This document shows, piece after piece, positions 17,757 through 26,463 of a DNA stretch of 64,000 nucleotides (positions are counted from its first letter, which is position 1; every line of letters starts with the position of its first letter). Source of the stretch: Cryobacterium lactosi (GTDB lineage: Bacteria > Actinomycetota > Actinomycetes > Actinomycetales > Microbacteriaceae); NCBI RefSeq assembly GCF_004403945.1, contig NZ_SOHM01000003.1, forward strand, positions 16,486 to 80,485, written 5' to 3'. The position numbers and the translations under genes are program-made. The notes under the pieces are model-generated. The model did not search any database. It worked only from the letters and a program-made list of their open reading frames with translations, and had not been told where the DNA came from.

Positions 17757-19193
17757 ATGCTCCTGAACGACGACTTCCTGCTCGGCACCGACATGGCCAA
17801 GAGACTCTTCCACAACCATGCCAAGAAGATGCCGATCATCGACTTCCACTGCCACCTGAACCCGCAGGAGATCTACGAAGACGAGAACTTCACCAGCCTC
17901 ACCGAGGTGTGGCTGAAGGGCGACCACTACAAGTGGCGCCTGATGCGCGCCAACGGCGTGCCGGAGGCCCTGATCACCGGCGACGGCGACGACTTCGACA
18001 AGTTCTACGCCTGGGCGGGCACCGTGGAGAAGGCCCTCGGCAACCCGCTCTACGTCTGGACGCACTTGGAGCTTCGCCGGTTCTTCAACATCGACCTGGT
18101 GCTCAGCCGCGAGACCGCCCGCGAGGTCTACGACCGGGCCAACGCCCTGCTGGCCACCCCCGAGTTCTCCCGCCGCAGCCTCATCCGCTCCAGCAACGTC
18201 ACCGCCATCTGCACGACGGATGACCCGGCCGACGACCTGCGCTTCCACGAACTACTGCAGAGCGAGAAGTCGTTCAGCGTGGTCCCGGCCTTCCGGCCAG
18301 ACAAGGCCATCAACATCCACGCCGCCGGCTACGCCGAGTACCTTCTCACCCTCGGCACCGCCGCCGGCGTGAAGATCGGCACCTTCGCCGACATCGTCTC
18401 CGCGTTGAGCGCCCGGGTGGACTTCTTCCACTCGATGGGCGCCCGGCTTTCCGATCACGCCCTCGACACCGTGGTCTACGCGGAGTCGACCGAGGCCGAA
18501 CTCGACGCCATCGTGGCCTCGGCCATCGGCGGCGGCGCCCTCACCGCACTGGAGAACGCCCAGTACCGCACCGCGGTGCTCAAGGCGCTGATGCGCATGT
18601 ACGCGGCCAAGAACTGGACCATGCAGCTGCACCTGCACGCCCTGCGGAACACCAACCAGGTGATGCTCGGCAAGCTTGGCCCCGACACCGGCTACGACGG
18701 CATGAATGATCGCCCCGTCGCGGAGCCGCTCGCCGCGCTCTTCGACTCGATGGAGTCCGAGGACTCGATTCCCCGCACGATGCTGTACTCGCTGAACCCG
18801 AACGACTACCTGCCGTTGGTCACGCTGATGGGGTCCTACCAGAAGGGCACCGTGCAGAAGATGCAGCTGGGCAGCGCGTGGTGGCACAACGACACCCGCA
18901 CCGGGATGCGCCTGCAATTGCAGACCTTCGCAGACGAGAGCCTGCTCTCGAACTTCGTGGGGATGCTCACGGACTCCCGCAGCTTCCTCTCCTACCCGCG
19001 GCACGAGTATTTCCGTCGCATCCTCTGCGAGCTCGTCGGCGAGTGGGCCGTACTCGGCGAGGTCCCCGACGACGAGGCCGTCCTCGGCCGGATGGTCGAA
19101 GACATCTCCTTCAACAACGCTCACCACTATTTCGGCCTCTCGGTCAGCCCCTCCCTCAGCAGCCAAGGAATCGATTCTCATGTCACACGTTGA
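17757..19193 (+). CDS. uxaC: Glucuronate/galacturonate isomerase
   Basis: Isomerises D-galacturonate to tagaturonate and D-glucuronate to fructuronate, the entry step for both branches. 478 residues, the usual length. The amidohydrolase-type metal site begins with His31 and His33 in IIDFHCHLNPQEIY. Other family segments are DHYKWRLMRANGV, WTHLELRRFF, the internal CTTDDPADDL and TRTGMRLQLQTF. AGAAGGA precedes the ATG. Its end overlaps the uxaA start by 14 bases, so the two are coupled. Confidence 0.95.
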   Translation: MLLNDDFLLGTDMAKRLFHNHAKKMPIIDFHCHLNPQEIYEDENFTSLTEVWLKGDHYKWRLMRANGVPEALITGDGDDFDKFYAWAGTVEKALGNPLYVWTHLELRRFFNIDLVLSRETAREVYDRANALLATPEFSRRSLIRSSNVTAICTTDDPADDLRFHELLQSEKSFSVVPAFRPDKAINIHAAGYAEYLLTLGTAAGVKIGTFADIVSALSARVDFFHSMGARLSDHALDTVVYAESTEAELDAIVASAIGGGALTALENAQYRTAVLKALMRMYAAKNWTMQLHLHALRNTNQVMLGKLGPDTGYDGMNDRPVAEPLAALFDSMESEDSIPRTMLYSLNPNDYLPLVTLMGSYQKGTVQKMQLGSAWWHNDTRTGMRLQLQTFADESLLSNFVGMLTDSRSFLSYPRHEYFRRILCELVGEWAVLGEVPDDEAVLGRMVEDISFNNAHHYFGLSVSPSLSSQGIDSHVTR

Positions 19194-20724
19194 CAGCATC
19201 ACCGCCGGCACCTCCGTGCTGGTCATGGCCGCGGGCGACGACGTCGCCGTCGCCCTCCGCGACCTGGCGCCGGGGGAGACCCTCCCCGTCGGCGACGGCG
19301 TCCTCACCGTCACCACGCTGATCCCGAGTGGTCACAAAGTGGCCCTCACCGACCTGGACGTCGGCGCCACCGTGCACAAGTATGGCCAGTCGATCGGCGT
19401 CGCCACGGCCCCGATCAGGCGGGGCGAGCAGGTGCACAGCCACAACATCGGAATGGACCTCGCCGCCCGCAGCCACGAATTCGGCACCGTGCACACCGAC
19501 CTGCCCGTCCCGACCGAACGCCGCACCTTCGACGGCTACCGACGTGCCGACGGCCGGGCCGGCACCAGGAACTACATCGCCATCCTCACCACGGTGAACT
19601 GCTCCGGCACCACCGCGAAGCTCATCGCCGACAGATTCCGCGGCGGGGCGCTGGATGCGTTCGAGAACGTCGACGGGGTCATCGCCCTCACCCACCAGAG
19701 CGGCTGCGGCCTGGTCCTGGAGAGCGAAGGCGCCCAGGTGCTGCTGCGCACCCTCAACGGCTACGCCAGGCACCCCAACATCGCCGGTGTGCTGATGCTC
19801 AGCCTCGGCTGCGAAATGACCCCCACCAGCCTGGTCCTGGCCGAGGGCAGCGTGCCCAGCGACACCGTCGTGGAAAGCCTGTCGATCCAGGAGACCGGCG
19901 GCATGCGCAGCACCGTCGCCGCCGGCGTGGAGAAGATCCTCGCCCTGGCCGAGGCGATCAACACCCGCCACCGCGAACCGATCGACATCTCCGAACTCGT
20001 CCTGGGCCTGAACTGCGGCGGCTCCGACGGTTACTCCGGCATCACCGCCAACCCGGCGCTGGGCTGGGCGTCGGATGTGCTCGTGGCGCACGGCGGAACA
20101 TCCGTTCTCGCCGAAACCCCCGAGATCTACGGCGCCGAACACCTGCTCACCGCCCGCGCCACCACCCCCGCGGTCGGCCACAAGCTGATCGACCGGATCG
20201 ACTGGTGGGAGACCTACATCCACGCCAACGGCGGCACCATGGACAACAATCCCTCCCCCGGTAACAAGGCCGGCGGCATCAGCACCATCCTGGAGAAGTC
20301 GCTGGGCGCAGTGGCCAAGGCCGGCCACGCCGACCTCGCCGCGGTCTACGAATACGCCGAACCGATCGATACCCGGGGCCTCGGCTTCATGGACACCCCC
20401 GGCTACGACCCGGTGTCGGTCACCGGCTTGGTCGCCGGCGGCGCCACTGTCGTGGTCTTCACCACCGGCCGCGGCTCCGTCTTCGGCTGCAAGCCCACCC
20501 CGAGCATCAAGGTGGGTACCAACACCGAGCTGTTCCTGCGCCAGGGTGACGACATCGACATCGACGCCGGCCGGATCGCCGACGGCACCGCCACCGTCGA
20601 CGAGGTCGGCGCCGAGATCCTCGACATGATCATCGCCGTCGCCAGCGGCACCCAGACCGTGAGCGAAGAATTCGACGTGGGCCAGGAAGAGTTCGTGCCG
20701 TGGCACATCGGGGCCGTGACCTGA
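19180..20724 (+). CDS. uxaA: Altronate dehydratase
   Basis: Dehydrates D-altronate to 2-keto-3-deoxygluconate, using iron or manganese. 514 residues with both family parts: an N-terminal SAF domain (about 15-95, with HKVALTDLDVGATVHKYGQ and GEQVHSHNIG) and the large C-terminal UxaA domain with GYRRADGRAGTRNYIAI, HQSGCG, GCEMTPTS, GLNCGGSDGYSG, NPSPGNKAGGIST and FTTGRGSVFGCKPTPSIK. The conserved Cys residues of these motifs are metal-site candidates. It starts inside the 3' end of uxaC and ends on a TGATG overlap with the KDG kinase gene. Confidence 0.94.
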   Translation: MSHVDSITAGTSVLVMAAGDDVAVALRDLAPGETLPVGDGVLTVTTLIPSGHKVALTDLDVGATVHKYGQSIGVATAPIRRGEQVHSHNIGMDLAARSHEFGTVHTDLPVPTERRTFDGYRRADGRAGTRNYIAILTTVNCSGTTAKLIADRFRGGALDAFENVDGVIALTHQSGCGLVLESEGAQVLLRTLNGYARHPNIAGVLMLSLGCEMTPTSLVLAEGSVPSDTVVESLSIQETGGMRSTVAAGVEKILALAEAINTRHREPIDISELVLGLNCGGSDGYSGITANPALGWASDVLVAHGGTSVLAETPEIYGAEHLLTARATTPAVGHKLIDRIDWWETYIHANGGTMDNNPSPGNKAGGISTILEKSLGAVAKAGHADLAAVYEYAEPIDTRGLGFMDTPGYDPVSVTGLVAGGATVVVFTTGRGSVFGCKPTPSIKVGTNTELFLRQGDDIDIDAGRIADGTATVDEVGAEILDMIIAVASGTQTVSEEFDVGQEEFVPWHIGAVT

Positions 20725-21734
20725 TGGGCGGCCAGCACAGCACACGCGAGCAACCCACCGTGGTGTGCTTCGGCGAGACGATGGGCATGTTCACGCCCAC
20801 CAGTTCGGTGCCGTTGAACACCGCGACCGGTTTCACCCTGGGCACCGGCGGCGCCGAGTCGAACGTGGCCATGCACCTGGCCGAACTCGGCCACGCCGTG
20901 GCCTGGGCCAGCGCCGTGGGCACCGACCCGGTCGGCACCAAGATCATCGACGCCCTCGGCGCAGCCGGTGTCGACACCCGGTGGGTCGGACGGTCCGCCG
21001 ACGCACCGACCGGGCTCTACCTCAAAGAACCCGACACCGGTAGTGGAGCACACGTGTTCTACTACCGCCAAGGCTCGGCGGCATCCACGCTGAAGATCGC
21101 GGATGCCGCCGGCTGGCCCCTGGCCGGCGCCCGGTGGATCCACACCACCGGGATCACCCCCGCATTGTCGGGCACCTGCTCCGCCCTCGTGGAACACGTA
21201 CTCGACCACGCCGCGGAGTGGGGGGCGTCGGTCTCGTTCGACATCAACTTCCGACCCGGCATCTGGTCGGTGCAGGATGCCGCGCCGCGGTTGCTCGCGC
21301 TGGCCCAGAAGGCCACCGTGGTGCTCGTCGGACTCGACGAAGCGGCCACCCTCTGGGGCTGTGTCACCGCCGACGACGTGCGCGCCCTGCTGCCTCGGCT
21401 CCCGTACCTGGTGGTCAAGGACTCCTCGATCGACGCCACCGAATTCGCCCTCGCCGCCGACGGCACCGACACCGTTACCGTGGTGCCGGCCCGCAAGGTC
21501 GACGTCGTCGAGCCCGTCGGCGCCGGCGACGCCTTCGCCGCCGGCTACCTGTCCAGCCTGCTCGCCGCGGAGACCTCCGCCGAGCGCCTCGAACGAGGCC
21601 ATTCCCGCGCCGCCTGGGCGCTGGGCAGCCGGCAGGACTTCCGCCCGGGACTCGGCCAGCGTATGTCGGCCGACGAACCGTCCGCGACCGAGATCCACGA
21701 CCGCACGCTCGAGCTCAGGAGAGAACCCGCATGA
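20724..21734 (+). CDS. kdgK: 2-keto-3-deoxygluconate kinase, PfkB family
   Basis: Phosphorylates KDG to KDPG with ATP. 336 residues from the ATG in the TGATG overlap with uxaA; the longer frame from 20700 reads back into uxaA. PfkB family marks are the N-terminal FGETMGMF strand, GTGGAESNVAMHLAELG, and the C-terminal anion-hole motif VEPVGAGDAFAAGYL with the catalytic Asp. KdgK rather than another ribokinase-type specificity is inferred from the pathway context and the downstream aldolase. It overlaps that aldolase gene by four bases (ATGA). Confidence 0.92.
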   Translation: MGGQHSTREQPTVVCFGETMGMFTPTSSVPLNTATGFTLGTGGAESNVAMHLAELGHAVAWASAVGTDPVGTKIIDALGAAGVDTRWVGRSADAPTGLYLKEPDTGSGAHVFYYRQGSAASTLKIADAAGWPLAGARWIHTTGITPALSGTCSALVEHVLDHAAEWGASVSFDINFRPGIWSVQDAAPRLLALAQKATVVLVGLDEAATLWGCVTADDVRALLPRLPYLVVKDSSIDATEFALAADGTDTVTVVPARKVDVVEPVGAGDAFAAGYLSSLLAAETSAERLERGHSRAAWALGSRQDFRPGLGQRMSADEPSATEIHDRTLELRREPA

Positions 21735-22378
21735 CCACGACCACCAGCACCACCGCCCAGCCGCTTTCCGCCACGCAGTGGTTCCCCGGCGACTTCTTCC
21801 GAGTCCCCGTCATCGCGGTCTTCCGCGGCCTGTCGGCCGCCGAGGCCGTTCGCCTGTCGACGCGCGCCTGGGACGCCGGGGTCGAACACGTCGAAATCCC
21901 GATCCAGACCCTCGACGCCGTCCCCGTGCTGCAGGCCGTCGCCGACGCTGCCGCCGAACGCGGCCTCGTCATCGGTGCCGGCACCGTGACCACGATCGAG
22001 CAGCTCGACGCCGCGACGAACGTGGGCGTGGCGTTCACGGTCTCGCCCGGCCTCGATCCGGCCATCGTGGCCGAGAGCGTGCGCCGCGGCATCCCGCACC
22101 TGCCGGGCATCGCCACTGCCACCGAAATCCTGCAGGCCCGCGCCCTCGGCCTCACCTGGGTCAAGGCATTCCCCGCGTCCCTGCTCGGCGCCGCCTGGGT
22201 CAAGGCCCAGAAGGGGCCGTACCCGAACACCAACTTCATCGCCACCGGCGGCGTCACCGCCCTGAACGCGCCGGAATTCCTGGCCGCGGGCACCAGTGTG
22301 GTCGGTCTCTCCGGCGCCTTCGCCGACGACGCGCAGCTCGATCTGGTGCGCGCCCTGATCATCGGCGCCCGCGGGTGA
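21731..22378 (+). CDS. eda: KDPG/KHG aldolase
   Basis: Cleaves 2-keto-3-deoxy-6-phosphogluconate to pyruvate and glyceraldehyde-3-phosphate. 215 residues. The Schiff-base lysine is Lys145 in WVKAFPAS, and the catalytic Glu is Glu55 in VEHVEIPIQT. GAGTVTT and PNTNFIATGGV (phosphate site) are also present. Compared with E. coli Eda it has a slightly longer Thr-rich N-terminus. Last gene of the tightly coupled uxaB-uxaC-uxaA-kdgK-eda run, followed by a weak hairpin. Confidence 0.94.
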   Translation: MTTTTSTTAQPLSATQWFPGDFFRVPVIAVFRGLSAAEAVRLSTRAWDAGVEHVEIPIQTLDAVPVLQAVADAAAERGLVIGAGTVTTIEQLDAATNVGVAFTVSPGLDPAIVAESVRRGIPHLPGIATATEILQARALGLTWVKAFPASLLGAAWVKAQKGPYPNTNFIATGGVTALNAPEFLAAGTSVVGLSGAFADDAQLDLVRALIIGARG

Positions 22379-22392
22379 CAACCCGCATCGCC

Positions 22393-22422
22393 GGGCCCTG
22401 CGACCGCACGGTTGCGGGCCCC
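22393..22422 (+). terminator. Imperfect hairpin after eda
   Basis: GGGCCCTGCGACC (22393-22405) pairs with GGTTGCGGGCCCC (22410-22422) with two G-T pairs and a bulge. Placed 15 bases after the eda stop. Low-certainty terminator. Confidence 0.4.
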
Positions 22423-22463
22423 GTCCGGTCGGTCTAGGACCAAAGGCACCACCGCCTGGGCGC

Positions 22464-22469
22464 TAGGCT
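22464..22469 (+). promoter_or_regulatory. TAGGCT -10 box before the GGDEF-EAL gene
   Basis: TAGGCT lies 25 bases before the GTG start, leaving room for the GGGAGAG SD. No good -35 is seen, which is common for actinobacterial housekeeping promoters. Confidence 0.4.
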
Positions 22470-22494
22470 GAGCCGAGACCTGAGGGAGAGTCAC

Positions 22495-24783
22495 GTGTGG
22501 GTGAACTGGCGTGACAGGACGATCCGTGGAGCCGGAGATCGCTGGCTGATGTGGACGGTTTTCGCCCTCGTGGCGGCGTACACGGTCGGCCTGCTGCTGC
22601 ACGGTGCGGGGCCGAACCCCCTCGTGGACATCTGGCTGGGCGAACTCACCCAGTGGGTTCCCGTCGCGGTCTTCTGGCTGGCCGCCGTGCGCACCCGCTT
22701 CACGCGCGGCGACGTGCTGTTCGCCACGCTCGCAGTGACGTTCAACGCCGCCGCTGACACCTACTACGTGACCGCGATGGATGCCGGGGGCGAGTTGCCG
22801 TTCCCGTCCCCGGCCGATGTCGGCTATCTGCTCTTCTACCCGCTGATGCTCGCCGCCCTGGTGGCCCTGGTGCGCAGCCAGATGCGCGGACTGGCCTGGT
22901 CGGTCCTGCTCGACAGCGCCGTCGGCGCCTTGGGCGCCGCCGCGGTCCTCGCCGCCGTCCTCGCCCCGGTGCTCACCGTGGCCGTTGACGAGTCCGCGGT
23001 CCTGGCCACGGTCGTCGCCGTGGCCTACCCCGTCTTCGACCTGCTCCTGGTCGCCGTGATCGCGGGCATCGCCGCCGCGCCTGGCCTGCGCATCGGAGAG
23101 CGCTGGGCCTTCCTGGTCGGCGGCCTCGTGGTCTTCGCCGCGGCCGACGTGGTCTATGCGCTGCTCGAGGTGAGCGGCACCTACATCGTCGGCCTGCCGC
23201 TCGACGCGGCGTGGGCGCTCGGTCTCGCCCTGATGGTCGTCTGGGTCGACGCCGCCGGCCGGCCGCACCGCGGCCCCTATTCCGGCGACCGCAAGACCCC
23301 GGCCCTCTTTGTTCCCGCCGTGTCCGTTGCCGCCGCACTGGGCGTGCTGATCGTCGGCACGCAGATCGTCCAACCCGCCACCGCGGTCATCCTGGCCAGC
23401 CTCACCGTGTCCCTGGCCGCGATCCCGCTGGTGTTCCGGCAGCGACTGCTGCGCCGGCAAGCCCGAACCGACGACCTCACCGGCCTGCCCAACCGGCGGG
23501 CGCTCTACGCGGATGCGCCGGCACTGCTCACGATCAGCCGGGCCGCAGCGCGGCAACAACACAGTGCTCTCCTACTGCTCGACCTCGACAGGTTCAAGGA
23601 GGTCAACGACAGCCTCGGCCACGACGTCGGCGACAGACTGTTGGTGCAGGTGAGCGGCCGTCTGGCTACGGCCCTGCCGCCAGACGCGAGGCTGGCTCGT
23701 CTCGGTGGCGACGAGTTCGCCATCCTGCTGGTGAATGCCGGCGAGGCAGAGGCGACCACCGTGGCGCTGAGTCTGCGAGACGCCCTCGCGCAGACCTTCA
23801 GCCTCGAGGGGCTGGCCGTGCAGACCAGCGCCAGTATCGGCATAGCCCTCTTCCCCGAGCAGGGCCACGACCTCAGCGACCTGCTGCGCCGGGCCGATAT
23901 GGCGATGTACAAGGCCAAGTCCAGCCGGGGTGGTCACCACGTGTACCGGTCCGAAGATGACAGCCACGGCGACACCAGGTTGCGCACCCTGCAAGAACTG
24001 CGCCTGGCCGTGACCGACGACCAGCTCGTGGTGTACTACCAACCCAAGATCAACCTGCGAACCGGCGAGGTGACCGGGGTCGAGGCTCTGGTGCGCTGGC
24101 AGCACCCCACCCGCGGCCTGTTGCTGCCGGAGGACTTCCTCGACCTTGTCGAGGAATCGGGGCTGATGCACGCGCTCACCCGGATCGTGCTGGGCAAGGC
24201 ACTCGATCAGGCCGTGCTCTGGCAGCACGCCGGGCACGCCCTGACCATCGCGGTCAACATGTCGGCCAGCTCGCTGGTGAACGTCGAGTTCCCCGAGGAG
24301 ATCGTGCGGATGGTCACCGCACGCAGGCTGCCGGCGTCGGCGCTGATGCTGGAGATCACCGAAGACTTCCTGATGAGCGACAGGGACCGGGCCAGGGACG
24401 TGCTCAGCCGGCTGAGGGAAGCCGGGATCCAGATCGCCGTCGACGACTTCGGCACCGGCTACAGCTCGCTGTCCTACCTGCGGGACCTCCCCATCGACGA
24501 ACTCAAGCTGGACCGCTCTTTCGTCTCGCCAATGGCCGACGATGCCCGCGCCGCGTCCCTGGTGGCGTCCACCATCGACCTAGCGCACAGCCTGGGCCTG
24601 CGGATGGTCGCCGAGGGTGTGGAAAGCAGTGTCGCCTACGACGAGCTGGCCCGGTACGGCTGCGATCACGCGCAGGGCTTCTTCATGTCGCAGCCGATTC
24701 CGGCCCTGGAGCTGGAGCGATGGTTGGCGGCTCGCCACGCTCTGGAACCGGGGTCAGCGGACGAAATCCGGCTGCTGCCGTGA
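22495..24783 (+). CDS. Membrane-anchored GGDEF-EAL protein (cyclic-di-GMP turnover)
   Basis: 762 residues. The N-terminal third (about 1-325) is a string of eight or nine hydrophobic helices forming a membrane sensor unlike a named domain I can assign. A GGDEF domain follows (about 325-485) with an intact LARLGGDEFAILL active loop near 402. An EAL domain comes next (about 500-750) with VEALVRWQHP near 530, NMSASSL, EITEDFLM, and DDFGTGYSSLSYLR. Both catalytic signatures are kept, so it could make or break c-di-GMP. The GTG start has GGGAGAG upstream. It stands alone between the galacturonate operon and an SDR gene. Confidence 0.92.
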   Translation: MWVNWRDRTIRGAGDRWLMWTVFALVAAYTVGLLLHGAGPNPLVDIWLGELTQWVPVAVFWLAAVRTRFTRGDVLFATLAVTFNAAADTYYVTAMDAGGELPFPSPADVGYLLFYPLMLAALVALVRSQMRGLAWSVLLDSAVGALGAAAVLAAVLAPVLTVAVDESAVLATVVAVAYPVFDLLLVAVIAGIAAAPGLRIGERWAFLVGGLVVFAAADVVYALLEVSGTYIVGLPLDAAWALGLALMVVWVDAAGRPHRGPYSGDRKTPALFVPAVSVAAALGVLIVGTQIVQPATAVILASLTVSLAAIPLVFRQRLLRRQARTDDLTGLPNRRALYADAPALLTISRAAARQQHSALLLLDLDRFKEVNDSLGHDVGDRLLVQVSGRLATALPPDARLARLGGDEFAILLVNAGEAEATTVALSLRDALAQTFSLEGLAVQTSASIGIALFPEQGHDLSDLLRRADMAMYKAKSSRGGHHVYRSEDDSHGDTRLRTLQELRLAVTDDQLVVYYQPKINLRTGEVTGVEALVRWQHPTRGLLLPEDFLDLVEESGLMHALTRIVLGKALDQAVLWQHAGHALTIAVNMSASSLVNVEFPEEIVRMVTARRLPASALMLEITEDFLMSDRDRARDVLSRLREAGIQIAVDDFGTGYSSLSYLRDLPIDELKLDRSFVSPMADDARAASLVASTIDLAHSLGLRMVAEGVESSVAYDELARYGCDHAQGFFMSQPIPALELERWLAARHALEPGSADEIRLLP

Positions 24784-24867
24784 CGTTTGGGTCCCGGTTC
24801 ACGTCTCAGTACTGAACCCGGCAGGCCGTCTAGCGGCCGTCGACCCCTCGTTCCGGCTAGGAGCCAC

Positions 24868-25746
24868 ATGACTGACCTCCAGAACCCCACCACCGCCTTC
24901 CATACCGGCGGTTTCCCCCTGCAGCAGCAGGAGCAGCCCGGCCTGACCGGGGCCACAGTGCCTCGCCCCGACCACGGCGAAGACACCTATGTCGGCACCG
25001 GCAAGCTCCAGGGCAAGCGGGCGCTGGTCACCGGCGGCGATTCCGGAATCGGCCGTGCCGTCGCCATCGCCTTCGCGCGGGAGGGCGCCGACGTGGCCAT
25101 CTCGTACCTGCCCGAAGAGCATGACGACGCTGAAGACACCGCGGCCCTGGTGCGCGCCGCCGGGCGGAGCGCCGTGCTGTTGGCCGGCGACATCCGCAGC
25201 GAACAGCACTGCATCGACATTGTCGAGCACACGACGGCCCAGCTGGGCGGCCTGGACATCCTGGTGCTGAACGCGGCCTACCAGGAGAACCGGAACGGTC
25301 TGGAGACGCTCGAGACCAAGGAATTCGACAGGGTCTTCAAGACCAACCTCTATGCGACGTTGTGGATCGCCCGGGCCGCGATCCCGCATCTCACGCCGGG
25401 CTCCTCGATCATCACCACCACCTCGATCCAGGCGTCCAGCCCGTCACCGGAACTGATCGACTACGCGATGACCAAGGCTGCGCTGGTGGCGTTCACCCAG
25501 GCGCTCGCCCAGCAGCTGGGATCCACCGGGGTGCGGGTCAACGCCGTCGCTCCCGGACCGATCTGGACGCCGCTGATCCCCGCGACATCGTGGCCGGACA
25601 AGCTGCCCACCTTCGGTCAGGACACCCCGTTGGGCCGGGCGGGTCAGCCCGCCGAACTGGCGTCTGCCTACGTCTACTTGGCTTCGACGGACTCGTCGTA
25701 CACCTCGGGCGCCGTGCTGCCGGTCACGGGCGGGCGCGGCTTCTAG
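24868..25746 (+). CDS. Short-chain dehydrogenase/reductase (YghA/general-stress-39 type)
   Basis: 292 residues with an N-terminal Gln/Pro-rich extension (about 1-45) typical of this SDR branch. Then the Rossmann core: LVTGGDSGIGRAVAIAF, the LVLNAAYQ motif (NNAG equivalent), the active-site Ser in TTSIQASSP, and the Tyr-x3-Lys pair in DYAMTKAAL. The C-terminal PVTGGRGF is standard. Members reduce diverse aldehydes or ketones with NAD(P)H and are often stress-induced; the substrate is not predictable. AGGAG lies five bases before the ATG at 24868; an earlier in-frame ATG at 24787 lacks an SD. Confidence 0.88.
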   Translation: MTDLQNPTTAFHTGGFPLQQQEQPGLTGATVPRPDHGEDTYVGTGKLQGKRALVTGGDSGIGRAVAIAFAREGADVAISYLPEEHDDAEDTAALVRAAGRSAVLLAGDIRSEQHCIDIVEHTTAQLGGLDILVLNAAYQENRNGLETLETKEFDRVFKTNLYATLWIARAAIPHLTPGSSIITTTSIQASSPSPELIDYAMTKAALVAFTQALAQQLGSTGVRVNAVAPGPIWTPLIPATSWPDKLPTFGQDTPLGRAGQPAELASAYVYLASTDSSYTSGAVLPVTGGRGF

Positions 25747-25763
25747 ACCACCCGCACAGGGGC

Positions 25764-26369
25764 TCAGGACGGACGACGCAGGCCGTCGAGGAGGAGGTCG
25801 GCAGCGGCGTGCAGCCCGGCGGGCGGCACGCCGTCGAGCAGTTGCGTGGAGATGCCCAGCACAAAGGAGTGCACCAGGATCGCCGAGACCGCAGGATCAA
25901 GGTCGGCAGGGATCGCGCCGGCATCAACACCTCGACGGATGCACGCCTCGATGCCGGCGCGATCCTCCGCCCGACGTGCGGCGACGACACTACGCGCCGC
26001 GACGTCATCGTCGCCGCCCGCACCGACGGTCGCTGAGAGCGTCACGAGACACCCGCCCGGATGCGCGGGGTCGGACTGCATCTCGATCGTCCCGTGAATC
26101 ATCAGGCCGAGCGCGTCGACCGGGCCGAGCGTCAGGTCGCCGACGAGTTCGCTCACCCGTCCCGGACCGGCGATGTAGTGCGAGATCGCACTCTCGAACA
26201 GGCCTTCCTTCGACCCGAAGGCGCCGTAGAGGCTCGCCGACGAGAGCCCGGTCGCCGCACGCAGCTGCGCGATCGACGACGCCTCGTACCCGTGCCGCCA
26301 GAACACCTGCATCGCGGCATCGAGAACCTCGTGCTCGACGAAGGTCCTCGGTCGTCCCTGCTGTGCCAT
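25764..26369 (-). CDS. TetR-family transcriptional regulator
   Basis: 201 residues from the ATG at 26369 with AAAGGA upstream. The N-terminal HTH (about 10-55) reads VLDAAMQVFWRHGYEASSIAQL, then GLSSASLYGAFGSKEGLF. The C-terminal ligand domain holds GGCLVTLSAT, as in the subgroup that includes AcnR/ComR-like repressors. It is divergent from an MFS exporter gene, the usual repressor-efflux pair. Candidate operator repeats sit between them. Confidence 0.88.
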   Translation of the reverse strand: MAQQGRPRTFVEHEVLDAAMQVFWRHGYEASSIAQLRAATGLSSASLYGAFGSKEGLFESAISHYIAGPGRVSELVGDLTLGPVDALGLMIHGTIEMQSDPAHPGGCLVTLSATVGAGGDDDVAARSVVAARRAEDRAGIEACIRRGVDAGAIPADLDPAVSAILVHSFVLGISTQLLDGVPPAGLHAAADLLLDGLRRPS

Positions 26370-26385
26370 CTCATTCCTTTCGGAT

Positions 26386-26443
26386 CGTTCGTTCCAGTTT
26401 GACACACCGCGGGGAGTTCGTCACTATGGGAACGTTCGTTCCA
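26386..26443. promoter_or_regulatory. Repeated TetR-type operator half sites
   Basis: CGTTCGTTCCA occurs twice in the same direction, at 26386-26396 and 26433-26443. The second also forms an inverted repeat GGAAC-GTTC-GTTCC (26429 onward). They flank the start regions of the divergent TetR and MFS genes, 47 bases apart. Confidence 0.5.
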
Positions 26444-26463
26444 TAAATCGAGAAGGGTCATCA